Below, in pieces: positions 46,182-60,065 of a stretch of 64,000 nucleotides of DNA. A program made the translations under genes and the position numbers. The stretch is from Cunninghamia lanceolata (Eukaryota > Streptophyta > Pinopsida > Cupressales > Cupressaceae), in assembly GCA_027924645.1 (NCBI GenBank), contig BSBN01000038.1, positions 124,001 through 188,000 on the forward strand. Reading direction: 5' to 3'. Below the pieces are notes generated by a model. It made no database searches. It saw nothing but the letters and a program-made list of their open reading frames with translations, and had not been told where the DNA came from. Position 1 is the first letter of the stretch. Every line of letters starts with the position of its first letter.

Positions 46182-48050
46182 AGGCAAAGAGATAGGGGAG
46201 AAAGTGATATACATGAACTCTCCTCTCCCTCACTCTCTCTCCCCCTCTCTCTCTTTCTCTAAGAGGTAGAGAGAGACAGGGAGATAGGGAGAAGTGATAT
46301 ATAGGGAGAGAGAGAGAGAGAGAGAGAGAATCATAGTTTTCTTTTCTCCATTTCCTTCATCAATAAGGGAGATGGAGAGATAGGGAAATAGAGGAATGAT
46401 AGGGGAGAAGGAGGTAAGAGATATGGAGATAGTGAGAGATAGATAGGTAGAGAGAGGAGACATATAGGGAGAGGTAGAGGAGAAAGAGGGGAGAGATAGG
46501 GTGATAGAGAGTGAGTGAGATGTCCAGAGAGATACGGAGATATAGGAGATAGAGGTTTGGGGTTGCTTAGGTTTAGGGTTTTAGGGGTTAGTGGTTATGA
46601 TGTAGAAGCATTATTTAGGGTTTAGGGGTTTAGAGAGAGACTACTTTTGACATGCAACCCCTAAACCCTTAACCCAAGCAACCCTAAACTCCAAAACCCT
46701 AAATAATGCTTCTAAACCCTAAAACTGAGAAACCCTAAGCCTCTAAAACCCTAAATAATTCCCCTAAACCCTAACCCCTAAACCCTAAACCCAAGAAACC
46801 CTGAATCTCTATCTCTCTATCTTTATCATCCATCCACCTCTCAATCTCTCTCCCTAAACTTGAGCAACCCTAAACCTAAGAAACCCTAAACACCTCTCTC
46901 TCTCTCCAGATAGAGAGTGAGGGACATGTCTAGAGACATAGGGAGAAAGACTAAGAGGTAGAGGGATGATAGAGATAGGGAGATAGGGGAGAGATAGGGA
47001 GATAGAGGTTTAGGGTTTAGGTATTTAGGGTATGGTGTTTGGGGGTTTATGGGTTTTAGGGTTGCTCAAGTTTAGGGCTTAGTGTTTAGAGCTTAGTGGA
47101 ATTATTTAGGCGTTAAGGTTTGGAGGTTTAGGGTTTAGGGAGAGAGGATTGATAGGGACATATAGAGGACACCAAGAGGAGAGATAGGGAGATAGAGAGT
47201 GATGGACATGGCCAGAGACATAGGTAGAGAGATTGAGAGGTAGCGGGATGATAGAGATAGGGAGATAAAGGTTTAGGGTTGCTTGAGTTTAGGGGTTGAG
47301 AGAGAGAGAGAGATGTGTTTAGGGTTTCTCAGGTTTAGGGTTTACAAGCATTATTGAGAGATTGAGAGGTAGAGGGAATGATAAAGATAGAGAGATAGAG
47401 ATTTAGGGTTTCTTGGGTTTAGGGGAATTATTTAGGGTTTAGAGGCTTAGGCTTGCTTGGTTTTAGGGTTTAGGGGCATTATTTAGGATTTAGGGGTTTA
47501 GGGGTTGCTTGGGTTTAGGGTTTAGGGTTACATGTCAAAAGCAAGTCTCTCTCTCTAAACCCCTAAACCCTAAATAATGCCCCTAAATCATAACCCCTAA
47601 CCCCTAAACCTTAAACCTGAGAAACCCCAAACCTCTATCTCCATATCTCTCTCTTATCTCCCTATCTCTCTGGACATCTCACTCACTCTCTATCACCCTA
47701 TCTCTCCCCTCTTTCTCCTCTATCTCTCTCTATCTGTCTCCTCTCTCTTTCTACCTATCTATCTCTCACTTATCCATATCTCTTACCTCCTTCTCCCCTA
47801 TCATTCCTCTATTTCCCTATCTCTCCCTCTCCCTTATCAATGAAGGAAATGGAAAAAAGAAAACTATGACTCTCTTTCTATCTCTTTCTCTCTCTCCCTA
47901 TATATCACTTTCTCCCTATCTCGTTATCTCTCTCTAACTCAGAGAGAGAGAGAGTTTTGCTTTTGCAAAAATGTGCTCGCGTTTATGACTTGTATGGGAC
48001 CAAAAAGTCATGTGGCGACTTTTTGGTCCATCATCTTTGTGCATATACCC
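45175..48050. mobile_element. Terminal-inverted-repeat element carrying a GA/TTTAGGG foldback
   Basis: Left end GGTAAGTGCACAAAGATG (to 45,203) is the inverse of the right end (48,021-48,050), whose complement reads GGGTATATGCACAAAGATG; about 27 of 30 positions pair. TAAA flanks both sides (45,171-45,174 and 48,051-48,054), a 3-4-bp target duplication, and the satellite is continuous once the element is removed. Just inside the right end a perfect 13-bp hairpin GGACCAAAAAGTC/GACTTTTTGGTCC occurs. No transposase frame, so non-autonomous. A TAA-type target duplication would suit the PIF/Harbinger superfamily, but that is inference. Confidence 0.65.
46110..47980. repeat. GA/TTTAGGG foldback block, third occurrence
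   Basis: Inner inverted ends GCGAGCATGTTTAACAAAAT (46,110) and the complement of GCGAGCACATTTTTGCAAAA (ending 47,980), each next to a CT or GA run. Inside, purine-rich GAGATAGGGAG and TTTAGGG phrases (to ~47,530) are followed by their inverse, CCCTAAA and CTCCCTATCTCTC (47,545-47,950). It shares the phrase GAGATGTCCAGAGAGATA with the blocks at 16.4 and 53.7 kb. Confidence 0.75.
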
Positions 48051-48751
48051 TAAACAATTAATTTCACTATTAGAGTCGGCTCTATAATTTGATGGATACC
48101 TATGGACTAGATGATTGTTTTAGATTTTTAACATTTCAAGACAAAATTGTGTTGTGTTTTTATGTGCTTGGAAAATTGTTCTAAGCTCAATAATGGTGTG
48201 GGAATCGAATTTATAGATACCTATATCAAAAATTATGTGCAATGGATGCTCATTTCTTATTTGTCATCAAACCCCACAATTATTTTGTAAGTTGATTTTT
48301 CTGATCAATAATGGAGTATGCTGTAATATTTATGGATAATTTTAATTCAATTTATTGTGGATCAGATCACTGATTTAGATTTAGAATATTTCAAGTTTTG
48401 GAAATAGTGTTTGATAGTTGCACCTTTTTTTTCTTTGGTTTTATAAACCCTTAAAAGGATGTTGTAAACAGATTGTTATTTAAAATTTTCAACAACACAT
48501 GTTATGTAATTTTATGAATGTCTACATCATATTGTATTGTGCATTGGATGAGTATTTGAGATTTACAATGTTTTGAGATGAAAATTGTATTCAGTGGATG
48601 TTCATCTTAAGTGTTTAGTTTAAAATCCAATTTTTCTTGCAAATAGGTAGAATTTTTCAAATAATGGATTATGACCATAATTTTATGGATGAGCCTTCAT
48701 TAGATGTTTTTTACTATGGATTTAATGGCACATCTCAAAGTTCTCGTAGTC
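48051..48751. repeat. Degenerate satellite, right part
   Basis: Same unit type as 44,440-45,174 (CTCAATAATGGTGTGGG near 48,186, ATCAATAATGGAGTATG near 48,305, AAATAATGGATTATGACC near 48,660). The last unit matches 3,160-3,292 and ends exactly where the second large repeat begins. Confidence 0.75.
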
Positions 48752-49438
48752 TTTTATAGTCTTTATACCTTATCGTAGTCTAGACCTAATTCACCTAGAC
48801 ACCTAGATTATAGTTCTACCTAAGACACCTCTAGACACCTATTATGGTAGACCTAGTTGACATATAATATCTATCTATGACACCTAGATTAAATTATACC
48901 TTATTCTAGTCTCTAGACATGTAGTTGATATATAGTATCTACCTAAGACACCTAGATTAGATTAAATACCTTTTTTTCTAGTCTCTATCTACCTAGTTGA
49001 CATATAGTATACCTAAGACACATGTAGAGACACCTAGATTTTATAAATTATTCTCTAAGTCTAGATCTAAGATTCTATACTTGACACCTAGAGAATGTGT
49101 AGAGAACATGCATGTGCAACAAGAAACAATAGCTTGAAATCCTTTCAACACTACATATGATTGCAAAAAACAAATCTAGAGGTCAGGCCACGATGAAACG
49201 TAAATAAAAAATTAGAATGTAGGGATCATTTTATTTAAAGATAGAATTTGTTAAGAAGTTCCATTGAAATTATAATGAAAGGAAAGAACTATTGAAGCAT
49301 AAATTATAATAATTAATAGTATAGGTCTAGTGAATACCTAAATTAAAGTGTAAGTGAAATTTAAATAATAATTAACACCTTGTATGTTTTCAGCCTTCTC
49401 GAAATGTAAAAAATTTAGAATGTGTCATGATATTTAAG

Positions 49439-50230
49439 AGAATTAGGAATATTAATATGAAGGCTTAAGGGAAGTTAAGAGGATGGCTTAAGGGGAGATG
49501 CACACTAGAAAGTTAAGAGGATGGCTTAAGGGGAGATGCAATCAATTAGGGGGAGATGCACACTAGAAAATCAATTACCTATAAATATACTTAATCCAAA
49601 ACTCACATTCTAAGAAATGCCTAATTAAACTAAATCGTACTTACCTAACTTATGGAACATAGCTAGCGGATGGCTTAAGAGGAGTTAAAAGGATGAATTA
49701 AGGGGAGTTAAGAGGATGGAATAAGGTGAGATGGAATCAACTATAGTATTTTTAATAAGGGTATGTATGCACTAACTTATATCATTTAACTATATTGAAG
49801 TTATTTTAAACTAACTCCTAAGTTTACCTAACTTATGGAACATAGCTAGGGGATGGCTTAAGGGGAGTTAAGAGGATGGATTAAGGGGAGATGGAATCAA
49901 CTGTAGTATTTTTAATAAGGGTATGTATGCACTAACTTATATCATTTAACTATATTGAAGTTATTTTAAACTAAATCTTAAGTTTGCCTAACTTATGGAA
50001 CATAGCTAGGGGGTGGCTTAAGGGGACTTAAGGGGAGTTAAGAGGATGGATTAAGGGGAGATGGAATCAACTATAGTATTTTTAATAAGGGTATGTATGC
50101 ACTAACTTATATCATTTAACTATATTGAAGTTATTTAAACTAAATCCTAAGATTACCTAACTTATGGAACATAGCTAGGGGATGGCTTAAGAGTACTTAA
50201 GAGGATGCTTAAGGGGAGATGCAATAAATT
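49439..50230. repeat. 160-183-bp tandem repeat, copy 2
   Basis: Counterpart of 12,159-12,900; ACCTAACTTATGGAACATAG-type starts near 49,643, 49,827, 49,986 and 50,155. One extra GATGGCTTAAGGGGAGATGC block occurs near 49,510. Confidence 0.8.
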
Positions 50231-50319
50231 AACTATCAATCATATTAATCCTAAACTCACATCCTAGACAAAGATTAAAAGTTTAAAATTATTACAGACC
50301 TGTTAACCATTTAAAAAAA

Positions 50320-51751
50320 TTACTCCATTGTGCCATCAACATCCTCTCTTTCTTGTAATGCATCTATGATTGCCTCATGCTCTTTCATAGAAAGTGTCCA
50401 TAAATCTTTTCTGACAGGTCCTACCTTTATATCTCACTAATTGTATATTTGTTACCACAATCAGATGCGAGTAGCGCAAAATTTTCTTATGTCTTTCATA
50501 ATCTTCAAATACATGTATACCATTCTTCCTTATCAGATATTTATGTAGCCAAGTGCCAACAACAACCACAGAACATGTTGGATACTCAAAGTTATCATCA
50601 TCTACTCTTGTAACAACTTTTGTTTTACCTCAACACACCAAGCCAACCAATACTTTGTTTCCTCTTTCATTACCCTCTGGAGCAACAACAACATACACAT
50701 GTCCTACAAAAAAATTCAAATTCAATAAGATAAAAATATACATGCATACATATACAATTAAATATAGATTGCAAAAAATGTATCAAAAAGAAATATTTAA
50801 TTAATGTACCTTCTTTGTACAAGGTCTGAAATATGATCATAGTCATCCGATGCTTGCAAATGATTATCCTCCTCAAATGTTATATCATTTTGATTATGTG
50901 TTTGTAGAGGTGTTAAGGATCTTCGTTGCCATTCTTCAACCCAATCTGTATTTTCACATGCTTCCCACTCACCTGCAATACAAAATTGACAAAAACATGC
51001 AAGCTGCCTAGTCCATATAATCCACGTGTTTGCATTTAAACTCTTAAATGAATGCCATTTTGTTGATACACTAATTGTATCACAATCATATCAGGAAGGA
51101 ATGTTTTCTTCTTCAACAACCAAAAAAACCATTGAACTTTAGAGTTTTCACTTGATCCTGTAGTCAATTTTGGATTACACCAATCCACAATTGCACATGC
51201 ATCTTGAAACTTTGCTACATCATGAAATTTTAGTTGCTCCCTAGCAAGGGCCCTTTTCACACATGCTCCAGCTCCATCATGTTCTCCTTTACCATGTATA
51301 GCTTCAAAGAAACTCCACATATGTTGGATATTGTTTTCTTATGGTCCTACTTAACCAATAAAACATTTTAGCATTTTTGAATTGTCCTATACAATTGTCT
51401 AACCATATGAGATGGTGTGTCATCTAGATTTGTCTTCTTTTAAGTTGTCATTAAATACTTTGAAACAATACTGCACAAACTTTGATGAATGTAACCGGTT
51501 ATCACTCACATAGAAATGGTACCCCTTCTGTACTGTCAACTGTATGTCTGTATACAATATGAACAAATATGGCCACCTGTATTGAGTTATAATATTGTGA
51601 CTGAATCTCCTCTTGTGGAGCAAGGGTATGTTTTTCTGCAAAGTCAACCACTTAAAGTATAATTCCAATTGGAAATGTGTTCTTACATCTATGGAATTGT
51701 TCATCAATCCACCAGGGTATGTCCAGGATCATGATGGGCCAAACTATACCT
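50320..51751 (-). pseudogene. DDE-transposase-like gene, catalytic 3' half, copy 2
   Basis: Same content as 12,999-14,432: VSDNRLHSSKFVQYCFKVF, GHGKGEHDGAG preceded by MWSFFEAI, KFQDACAIVDWCNPKL and VVVGTWLHKYLIRKNG. It shares the frameshift before VSDN (same run length). It differs in carrying Trp where copy 1 has TAG after the KVQ segment, Gln where copy 1 has TAG before the KNIPLLHKRR segment, an extra A near 51,729, and an extra A before the second intron donor (intron about 50,704-50,809). Non-functional. Confidence 0.65.
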
Positions 51752-52552
51752 CTAAGTGGCAATGAAAATACAAGAAAATCAGACTTAATCAAGTTCATGT
51801 GAAATTTTGAATGGATTATCTACACAATTTGGAAAAGATGTAAGAACGAAATTTGTAGAGAATTGAATCTAGTTTATGAGCTACTAATTTTTTTTTTTTA
51901 AACTAAATTTACTTAGTGAAAAATGAACATTTCAATGAACAGCTATTAAATTTTTCAGAAAAAAAATTAAAAGTGGGTGTTTGTCCCAGCCAACCTAACT
52001 ATGAGCCAAAAAAAAAAATTGAAACTTTCAAAATAAGTAGAGGACTCATGCCCGGATGTGACGCATATTTTTTGAAATTTTTTTCCAATATAATAATTAG
52101 TTATGATTTTTTTACTATGACTTTTTTTAAAAACTAAAGAGTAATTTTCAACCAACCTAACTCAATGAAAAAAAATTGGAATTCAAAATTTCTTTTTTTT
52201 AACCTATAGCCAATGGAGCATAGAGTGTGATGCATCTTTCGGATCTAAAAAGGGTGAAATGGTTTGAAAGTTATTGATGTTTTTCAATCACTGTATCCAT
52301 CGGGATTTCAAACACACACTATATAGAAAATTATTAATAATTATTTAACAAAATGATAATTAAGAAAATCTTATATATTTAGAAAGCTAACAATTTCATC
52401 TATAAACCCTTTTCGTTTTATGAATTTTGCATTAAAAAAAAGTCGTCAGCACGAAGGGTGAAGTTCGAAGAAGAGAGTGAAACCTGTAAAAACATTAGAA
52501 TTGAGGGAAAGTCAACTATGACAACCCCAAGCCTACATACAAGGCAAAAGCG

Positions 52553-52680
52553 AAGCAAAAAGATATCCATTATTAACAGATATCCATTTTGCTTTGGTAA
52601 AATACCATTTTTCCTTTTTATGTTTTACAAAACGGATATCCATTTTTGGTTTCCCAAAACGGATATCCGTTTTGCTTTAC
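52553..52680. repeat. GATATC palindromes, copy 2 left
   Basis: AGATATCCATTATTAACAGA...TATCCATTTTGCTTTGG and, further on, AAAACGGATATCC repeated around TTTTTGGTTTCCC. One more GGATATC unit than copy 1. Confidence 0.7.
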
Positions 52681-53595
52681 CCTATATGTTACTCTCTCTC
52701 TCTCTAAAGGTGGTTTATTGATATCCCGCAATGGTCATAAGTATTCATCTTTAGCTTTCTGTAAAATGCTAAAAAGGTGGTCTATCAATATCTCGCCATA
52801 TTCTTATGACCATTGCATCTAATTTCATCTATGATCGAAAAGGCTTGTCTATTTTCTAAGTTTTGTAAAGAGCATTGATAAAAAAAATTGTAATGTCCAT
52901 TTTTAGATTCATTTTTTGCATTTCCTATAATCATGGTAATCTATGAAATCACTTTTTTTTTAGGCATTCTATCAAATAGTTAGCAATGCCTTGTCTATGT
53001 TTCCATAGTTTTTATAAATATTTACTAGAAAGTTACCAAATATAATATTTGATAAGAATCCCCCTATCATTATTCTTTTGATGGATGCCCATGTACCATT
53101 CCATTGGTGTAAGTAAATAAGATAGTAGAAAAGATCATGGAGTTTGGCTATATACGAGTCAACTACATTTATTTGAAGATTTTTTTAACTTTTTAAATAA
53201 ATTTCATTATGTTATGTATTGTAATGTTGGCACTTTGTAAGTTCTTTTTTGAAATGTATGTAAACATAAGAAAAGTCTACACATAATAGTTAGTCTTTTG
53301 GTAAATGAACATTGTGGAACTTTATGAGGCATGGGGATGTTGAACTTCACTGCAATTTACAAGTTTGTGGATGAGTGTATTAGGATTATTCATTGATGAT
53401 ACATAATTATTTTCAAAACCTTCATTTATATACTTACGAGATTTGGGAAGTGGAGTCATGTTTTCCATCTACAACTTTGCAAAGGTTCCACTTTTCCACC
53501 AAATAGATTAACATTACTTTTAATCATGTAAGACTTTGGAATGTTAAGATAAAATTAAGTTGCCAAAAGTGCACCTTGACTCTACACTTAGATAT

Positions 53596-53596
<1 letters not shown>

Positions 53597-53635
<39 letters not shown>
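53597..53635. repeat. (CT)n microsatellite, copy 2 left
   Basis: About 39 bp of CT dinucleotides, against ~99 bp in copy 1. Confidence 0.95.
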
Positions 53636-53639
<4 letters not shown>

Positions 53640-53685
53640 ATCCTATTCCTAGCTTTCCTAGTTTTCCTTTTCCTTTCAATTTGCT

Positions 53686-53716
<31 letters not shown>

Positions 53717-55240
53717 ATCCTAGTTTTCTTGTTTTCATTTCATTTGTCAATAAGGGAGAGGGAGAGATAGAGGGGAGAGATAGGGAGATAAAGGAATGAT
53801 AGGGGAGAGAGAGGCAAGAGATAGAGAGATAGCTAGATAGAGAGAGAGAGAGGAGATAGAGAACGAGCGAGATGTCCAGAGAGATAGGGAGAAGGATTGG
53901 GAGGTAGAGGGATGATAGGGAGATAAGGGAGAGATAGGGAGATAGAGGTTTAGGGTTTAGGGGTTAGGGGACCTATCTACCTCCTAATTAAATCCTATTC
54001 CTAGCTTTCCTAGTTTTCCTTTTCCTTTCCAATTTGCTTAGGAGAGAGAGATAGATAGATAGAAAGAGAATCCTAGTTTTCTTGTTTTCATTTCATTTCT
54101 CAATAAGGGAGAGGGAGAGATAGAGGGGAGAGATAGGGAGATAAAGGAATGATAGGGGAGAGAGAGGCAAGAGATAGAGAGATAGCTAGATAGAGAGAGA
54201 GAGAGAGGAGATAGAAGGGAGAGATAGGGAGATAGAGAGCAAGCCAGATATCCAGAGAGATAGGGAGAAGGATTGGGAGGTAGAGGGATGATAGGGAGAT
54301 AAGGGAGAGATAGGGAGATAGAGGTTTAGGGTTTAGGGGTTAGGGGTTAGAGGCATTATTTAGGGTTTAGAGAGAGAGAGATGCTTGGGGGGGTTAGGGG
54401 TTGGGGTTCAGGGAAATTATTTAGGGGTTAGGGGTTAGGGTTTAGGGAAATTATTTAGGGTTTAGGGGTTTAGGGCTACTCGGGAGACATAGGGAGAGAG
54501 ACTGAAAGGTAGAGGAATGATAGAGATAGGGAGATAGTGAGATAGAGGTTTAGGGTTGCTTGGGTTTAGTGTTTAGGGTTTAGGGGGTTTGGGGTTTATT
54601 AATTAGGGGTTTATGGTTTCTCAGGTTGAGGGTTTAGGGTTAGGGCTTACGGGCATTATTTAGAGTTTATTGTTTAGGGTTTTAGGAGCATTATTTAAGG
54701 TTTAGAGGTTTCTAGTTGCTCGAGTTTAGGGTTTAGGGGCATTATTTAGGGTTTACGGTTGCATGTAAAAAGAAGTCTCTCTCTCTCTAAATCCCTCAAC
54801 CCAAAATAATGCCACTAATCCCTAACCCCTAACCTGTAACCCCTAAACTCTAAACCTAAGCAACCCTAAACCTCTATCTCCCTATCTCTCCCTTGTCTCC
54901 CTCTCTCTATCATCCTCTACTTTTGAATCTCTCTTGGATGTGTCTCTCTAGACATCTCACTCACTCTCTATCTCCCTATCTCTCCCTTGTCTCCCTCTCT
55001 CTATCATCCCTCTACTTCTCAATCTCTCTTGAATGTATCTCTCTAGACATCTCACTCACTCTCTATCTCCCTATCTCTCCCTCTACCTCCTCTATCTCCC
55101 AATCTATCTCCTCTCTCTCTCTCTACCTATCTATCTCTCCCTATATATTGCCTCTCTCTCCCCTATCATTCCTAGATATCTACCTATATCTTTGGACATC
55201 TTGCTCACTCTCTATCTCCCTATCTCTCCCTATTTGTTGC
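53640..55240. repeat. GA/TTTAGGG foldback block, copy 2
   Basis: Purine-rich and TTTAGGG phrases to about 54,770, then the inverse CCCTAAA and CTCCCTATCTCTCC arm. Internal tandem duplication period is about 350 bp here, against ~396 bp in copy 1. Confidence 0.8.
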
Positions 55241-55399
55241 AGGACCCGAGGATTCATGTTGATGATTTGCAAAAGGTCTCAGGGGTCCCTAATGTATGTA
55301 ACTAAAGCTTCCATTGAATAATAAGAGGAATCTATGAAATATGCAAGAAATCAAATGCTCGAAATATGAATGTAATGAACTAAAGATGCTAGATTTTTA

Positions 55400-57230
55400 T
55401 GCTTTTTTTTTTCAATGCGAATTATGTAAAGCAAAGGTGTTTTGATCAAATTTATGAGGTACAAAAGTAAATAACAGAAATATCAGTCCTTTCAATCAAA
55501 GATATACTTCACAACACACTTTTGAATTCAATCCTAAATGATTGTAAGTCCAAAAACTAGTGAAATTATGCAAAAATATGCAATTTTTTCACAAAATGTA
55601 AATGTAAATGTCAAATAAAGAGTGTTGTAATGAAATTTAAGATGTGAAGCAGAGTATGTCAAGGATATAATTAAATTAGATCAATAATATCCTTCACAAC
55701 ACGCATGCCATGTAATTTTAATAAGTTTGCAAGTCAAACCCTAGTAAAAATCAAGCAAAATATGCAATTTTTTCACAATAAAAACATGCAAACAACTGAT
55801 AGAAAGGGGTGTTGTGTGAAATTTAATGATGTATATCAGATCATAACCATGTAATCAGTCATCTTCTGAGAAAAAATCAGACACAACATGCCTTTAGAGT
55901 GTTTTGTAGAGAGTTGACTAGTCAAACCTAGTGAAAAAGCCTAAAAAATGCAATTTTCGATCAAATTTCAATGCAAAAGTGTCAAACAAAAGGTGTTGTA
56001 AAGGATGTGACTTAGGTAAGTAGTAAATAGGTCTGATATAAGTCTTATAAATTCACAAATTCTGTTACAACACGCTTGTAGAGTAGTCTTGTGAAGATAA
56101 GCAATGAAAAGCTAGTGAAAAACCCTTAAATCATGTAATTTTCATCAAATTTTCAATACAATCATGAAATGAAAAAGTGTTGTAAGGAATTTATCAGAGG
56201 TAAGTGAGTAATATGTCTTATAACAATCCTCTTAGTCCACAAAATCCACTACAACACCCCTAGAATGCAACCCTAGAGAGGAATCTAGTGCAAAACCTAG
56301 TGAAAAGGCAAGTTCAAACCCTAGGTATGAGATCTAAATAAAATTATGCAATGAAATGGAATTCTAAAGGTCCAAATCAGACTTGAAAGAGTGTAAAGGA
56401 TAGTAGTAAAATCTGAAACCAAATTTTAGCTACCAACCCTAGCTCATGCACAAACTAGGTCTCATAAAAACACACAATTTCAAGCAATTTTGACCAAATG
56501 GACAATGAAAATGCAATACAAATTAGAAATTGATGATGAATTTTTGAATTTTATATCATAATTTACAAACCATAAACCTCTAAACCTGAACGCCTAGCCC
56601 CTAAACAATAAACAATAAACTGTAAACCCTAAATAAACAATGTAAATGTCCAAATAAAGAGTGTTGTAATGAAATTTAATATGTACAGAAGAGTATGTCA
56701 GGGATACCAATCAATTAGATCAATAATATCCTTCAAAACATGCATGCCATGCAAGTTTAACAAGTTTTCAAGTCAAACCCTAGTAAAAATCAAGCAAAAT
56801 ATGCAATTTGTTCACAATAAAAGCATGCAAACAACTGACAGAAAGGGTGTTGTGTGAAATTTTATGATGGATATTATATAATAACCATGTAATCAGTCAC
56901 CTTGTGATAAAAAATCAGACACAACATGCCTTTAGAGTGTTTGTAGAGAGTAGACTAGTCAAACCTAGTGAAAAAGCCTAAAAACATGTAATTTTTGATC
57001 AAATTTCAATGCAAAAGTGTCAAACAAAAGGTGTTGTAAAGGATGTGACTGATTGAAACAGTAAATAGGTCTGATAAAAGTTTTATAAAGTCACAATTCT
57101 GTTACAACATGATTGTAGAGTAGTCTTGTGAAGATAAGCAATGAAAAGCTAGTGAAAAAACCCTTAAATCATGCAATTTTCATCAATTTTTCAATGCAAT
57201 CATGAAATGAAAAGCTGTTGTAAGGAATTT
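55400..57230. repeat. ~184-bp tandem repeats, arrays 1 and 2, copy 2
   Basis: Counterpart of 18,170-19,990, with the same GTGTTGTAA...ACAACAC units, the CCCTAAA-like joint near 56,570-56,640 and the second array from 56,640. Confidence 0.75.
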
Positions 57231-57462
57231 AAGGTTTAGGGTTTAGGTTTAGGGCTTAGGGTTTAGGGATTAGGGCTTAGGTTCATTATTTAAGGTTTAT
57301 GGTTTAATGGGTTAGGGGTTAGGGTTTAGGGGCATTATTCAGGGTTTACGATTGCATGTCAAAAGAAGTCTCTCTCTAAATCCCTTAACCCTAAATAATT
57401 CCCCTAATCCCTAACCATAACCCCTAAACCCTAAACCTAATAAACCCTAAACCCCTATCTCC

Positions 57463-57638
<176 letters not shown>

Positions 57639-58680
57639 CATACCATTAGGTAGGCTATTTTGCATATGGTGGTCATATCCTTTAGGTCCCAATCACCTCC
57701 AAACTTCACAAATAGATATAGAGCATAATTCTAAGCATCTTTCATAAAGACCACTTCTCTACATAGGTGCAACTAATACCACTTTTTCATTGTTTTCCAC
57801 ATTTAATACTTATTCTTTTCTATTTTCCAAGTCCTACATGTGTCCAAGTTGTATTGTTTGTCAAGTTTTTAGTCTAATTGTTAGTCCTAACTCTCATGGA
57901 TATTAAATTTTAGTATAGTTAGATTTATCCTTAGTAACATTAATTTACACATTGTTGCACAAACAACCACACTAAAAAAAAAACTTACCTAATTAAGGTT
58001 AACCTTTAAGGTTCTTTCATTTGGTGAGCCTAACAGATCCAACTAGTTCAATCTTCTTATAGTCCATGCTTAGCCTTCCAAGAGAGTTCATGTCATGTTA
58101 ACTTTGCATTATGTCCTCACTTTCCTCTTGCTAGTTGTAGTACTCTTTTTTTTCTAATCCTATCCCTATATCATACTATTGTTGTTGACTTTTCTTTCCA
58201 TCTTCATCATCATAGTCCTAGTTATCCTATTTTGAGCCTACCATTTATCCTTAGCCATGTCTTGTACTTCTTCTATTCATGTCAATTTTAATGACCTCTA
58301 AACTTTCCATAAATTCTTCTCCACCAAACCCTAGACCCTCACCCAAATCCTTACTTTTCTAAGAAAAACCCTTCCCCAAACATCATTTGATCATGTGGCT
58401 CCTTCCATCACTAGACAGGTGCCCCTACTTTCTATTATTTATCCAATACAATCCCAATGTCATAGCTCACATTCCCACACCTACATTCATAGACTCCATT
58501 CCCCCTATTGACACCATCATTGATAATCATTTTAAGGAGTCTCCCTTGAATAATCATTAAACCATGGATTATCCCATATCCCCATCTTACACTTTCCTCA
58601 CCTTTGAACCCTTAGAAGATGACATTTAGCTATCCCCACCATTACCAATCACACTTTCTAGCAATCCCACATAAGACACC

Positions 58681-60065
58681 TGATGCGGAGGAACAGGCAA
58701 TTATCTTACTAAACAGGGTGAACAACCCATTAAAACCCACCAACCTAGGGTTTAGGCTTCATTTTCTTTAATAACCCCTTACTTAAGACCACATAATACC
58801 AAAATATGCTTCCATTTTTGCATCGGTCAAACCTAATCTATCGGCCACCTCCTAATTTCTTTCACCGACATGCTATTCTTTCCGATGGTTAGAAACCATC
58901 ACTCAAACTAATACCATCGGCCCAGCCACATGAAGTCTCACCGATATCCCTCTCTCACCAACACCAAACACTCTATTGCTAAGACATACAGTTATCGGCT
59001 CCCTCTCCAATTCTTACGCCGACTCACATCTCTCCCCGACGAACCTTTTGCTTCCACACATGCCGGAGATCTTCCCCATCGGTAAGACACCCCATTGTCG
59101 GTGCAACTTCCTTTCTTTCTACCGACCCAATTCTCATGCCGATACACCTTCACTCTTCCTATCGGCCAGACCGTTGAACCCTTCACTTGAACCGATGCCT
59201 TGAACCTTTATATTGAACCGTCGCCTTGAACTGTTGCATTGAACCTTTTCATTGAACCGTTGAACCGGTTCAATCGGACGGTTCAACCATCCACCTAACT
59301 TTGATCGGCCAGACTTTTGAACACCTCTTGCCGACCACCCGATACCATGCATTATTTTCTCCATCGGTGAGACTACTTCCATCGGTCTCACTTAAAATCT
59401 TCACGCCGATCCTCATTTTCTCAGCGATGACTTTTCCTACACACATTTCGGGCAAATTTTCCACATCTCACACTGATATCTATCATCCAAGCTCGCCTTT
59501 GACTTCGCTCATCGGCCAGACGAGTTCCTATCGGCCAAAATAGGAGGGACTCTGCCGATGGTTGTATTACGCCAATGTCATATTCTGCAACTACACACAT
59601 ACAGATTTCTAATCTAATACAAATCAAAATAACACAGAACAACAGAGAGGAGAACTAAAAATAGATTTGCATTCCATTGGTCTCGACCGAGGTCTCGACC
59701 AGTGGAATGAATCAAAACTCGATTGCTCTTACAAAACACTAAATTTTATTACACGCTTCTCTATTGCTCCTTTTTTTTTTTCACCTCTTCTGTAATCTTT
59801 AACAAACATGGACTGCCTATTTAAAGGCTCACTTCTTGGCAGTTACACATGGTAGAATCTCAATCGATTCGTCACCTCTGCCATCTATTACACGACAGTT
59901 ACAACTTGGACAGTTACAACTACTTCCTATCCATTTACAATAGGTGCCATGTGGCTTTACAATATGGGACACATTGGTCTGAATCAGAACAATTGGCGCT
60001 AGGCCTTACAATAATTAAAATGATAATAGGGGGCTTCTTGACGGTAATGGGGTGCTCCTGCACCA
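58681..60065 (+). mobile_element. 1,385-bp solo-LTR-like insertion, copy 2 only
   Basis: Begins TGATGCGGAGGA and ends TCCTGCACCA, so the ends are inverted (TGRTGCRGGAG) with TG...CA termini as in LTRs. Flanks are ACACC (58,676-58,680) and AAACC (60,066-60,070); the undisturbed site in copy 1 has a single ACACC (21,364-21,368). A TATTTAAAG near 59,818 could be the LTR TATA box. The interior is rich in ATCGGC and CCGAT words and is less AT-rich than its surroundings. No coding capacity, hence solo LTR or short non-autonomous element. Confidence 0.8.

Noticed and set aside
58976..59543. Several short frames on both strands in the GC-richer insertion
   Set aside because: Frames are short, overlapping and without motifs; they reflect a lower stop frequency in less AT-rich LTR-like sequence.
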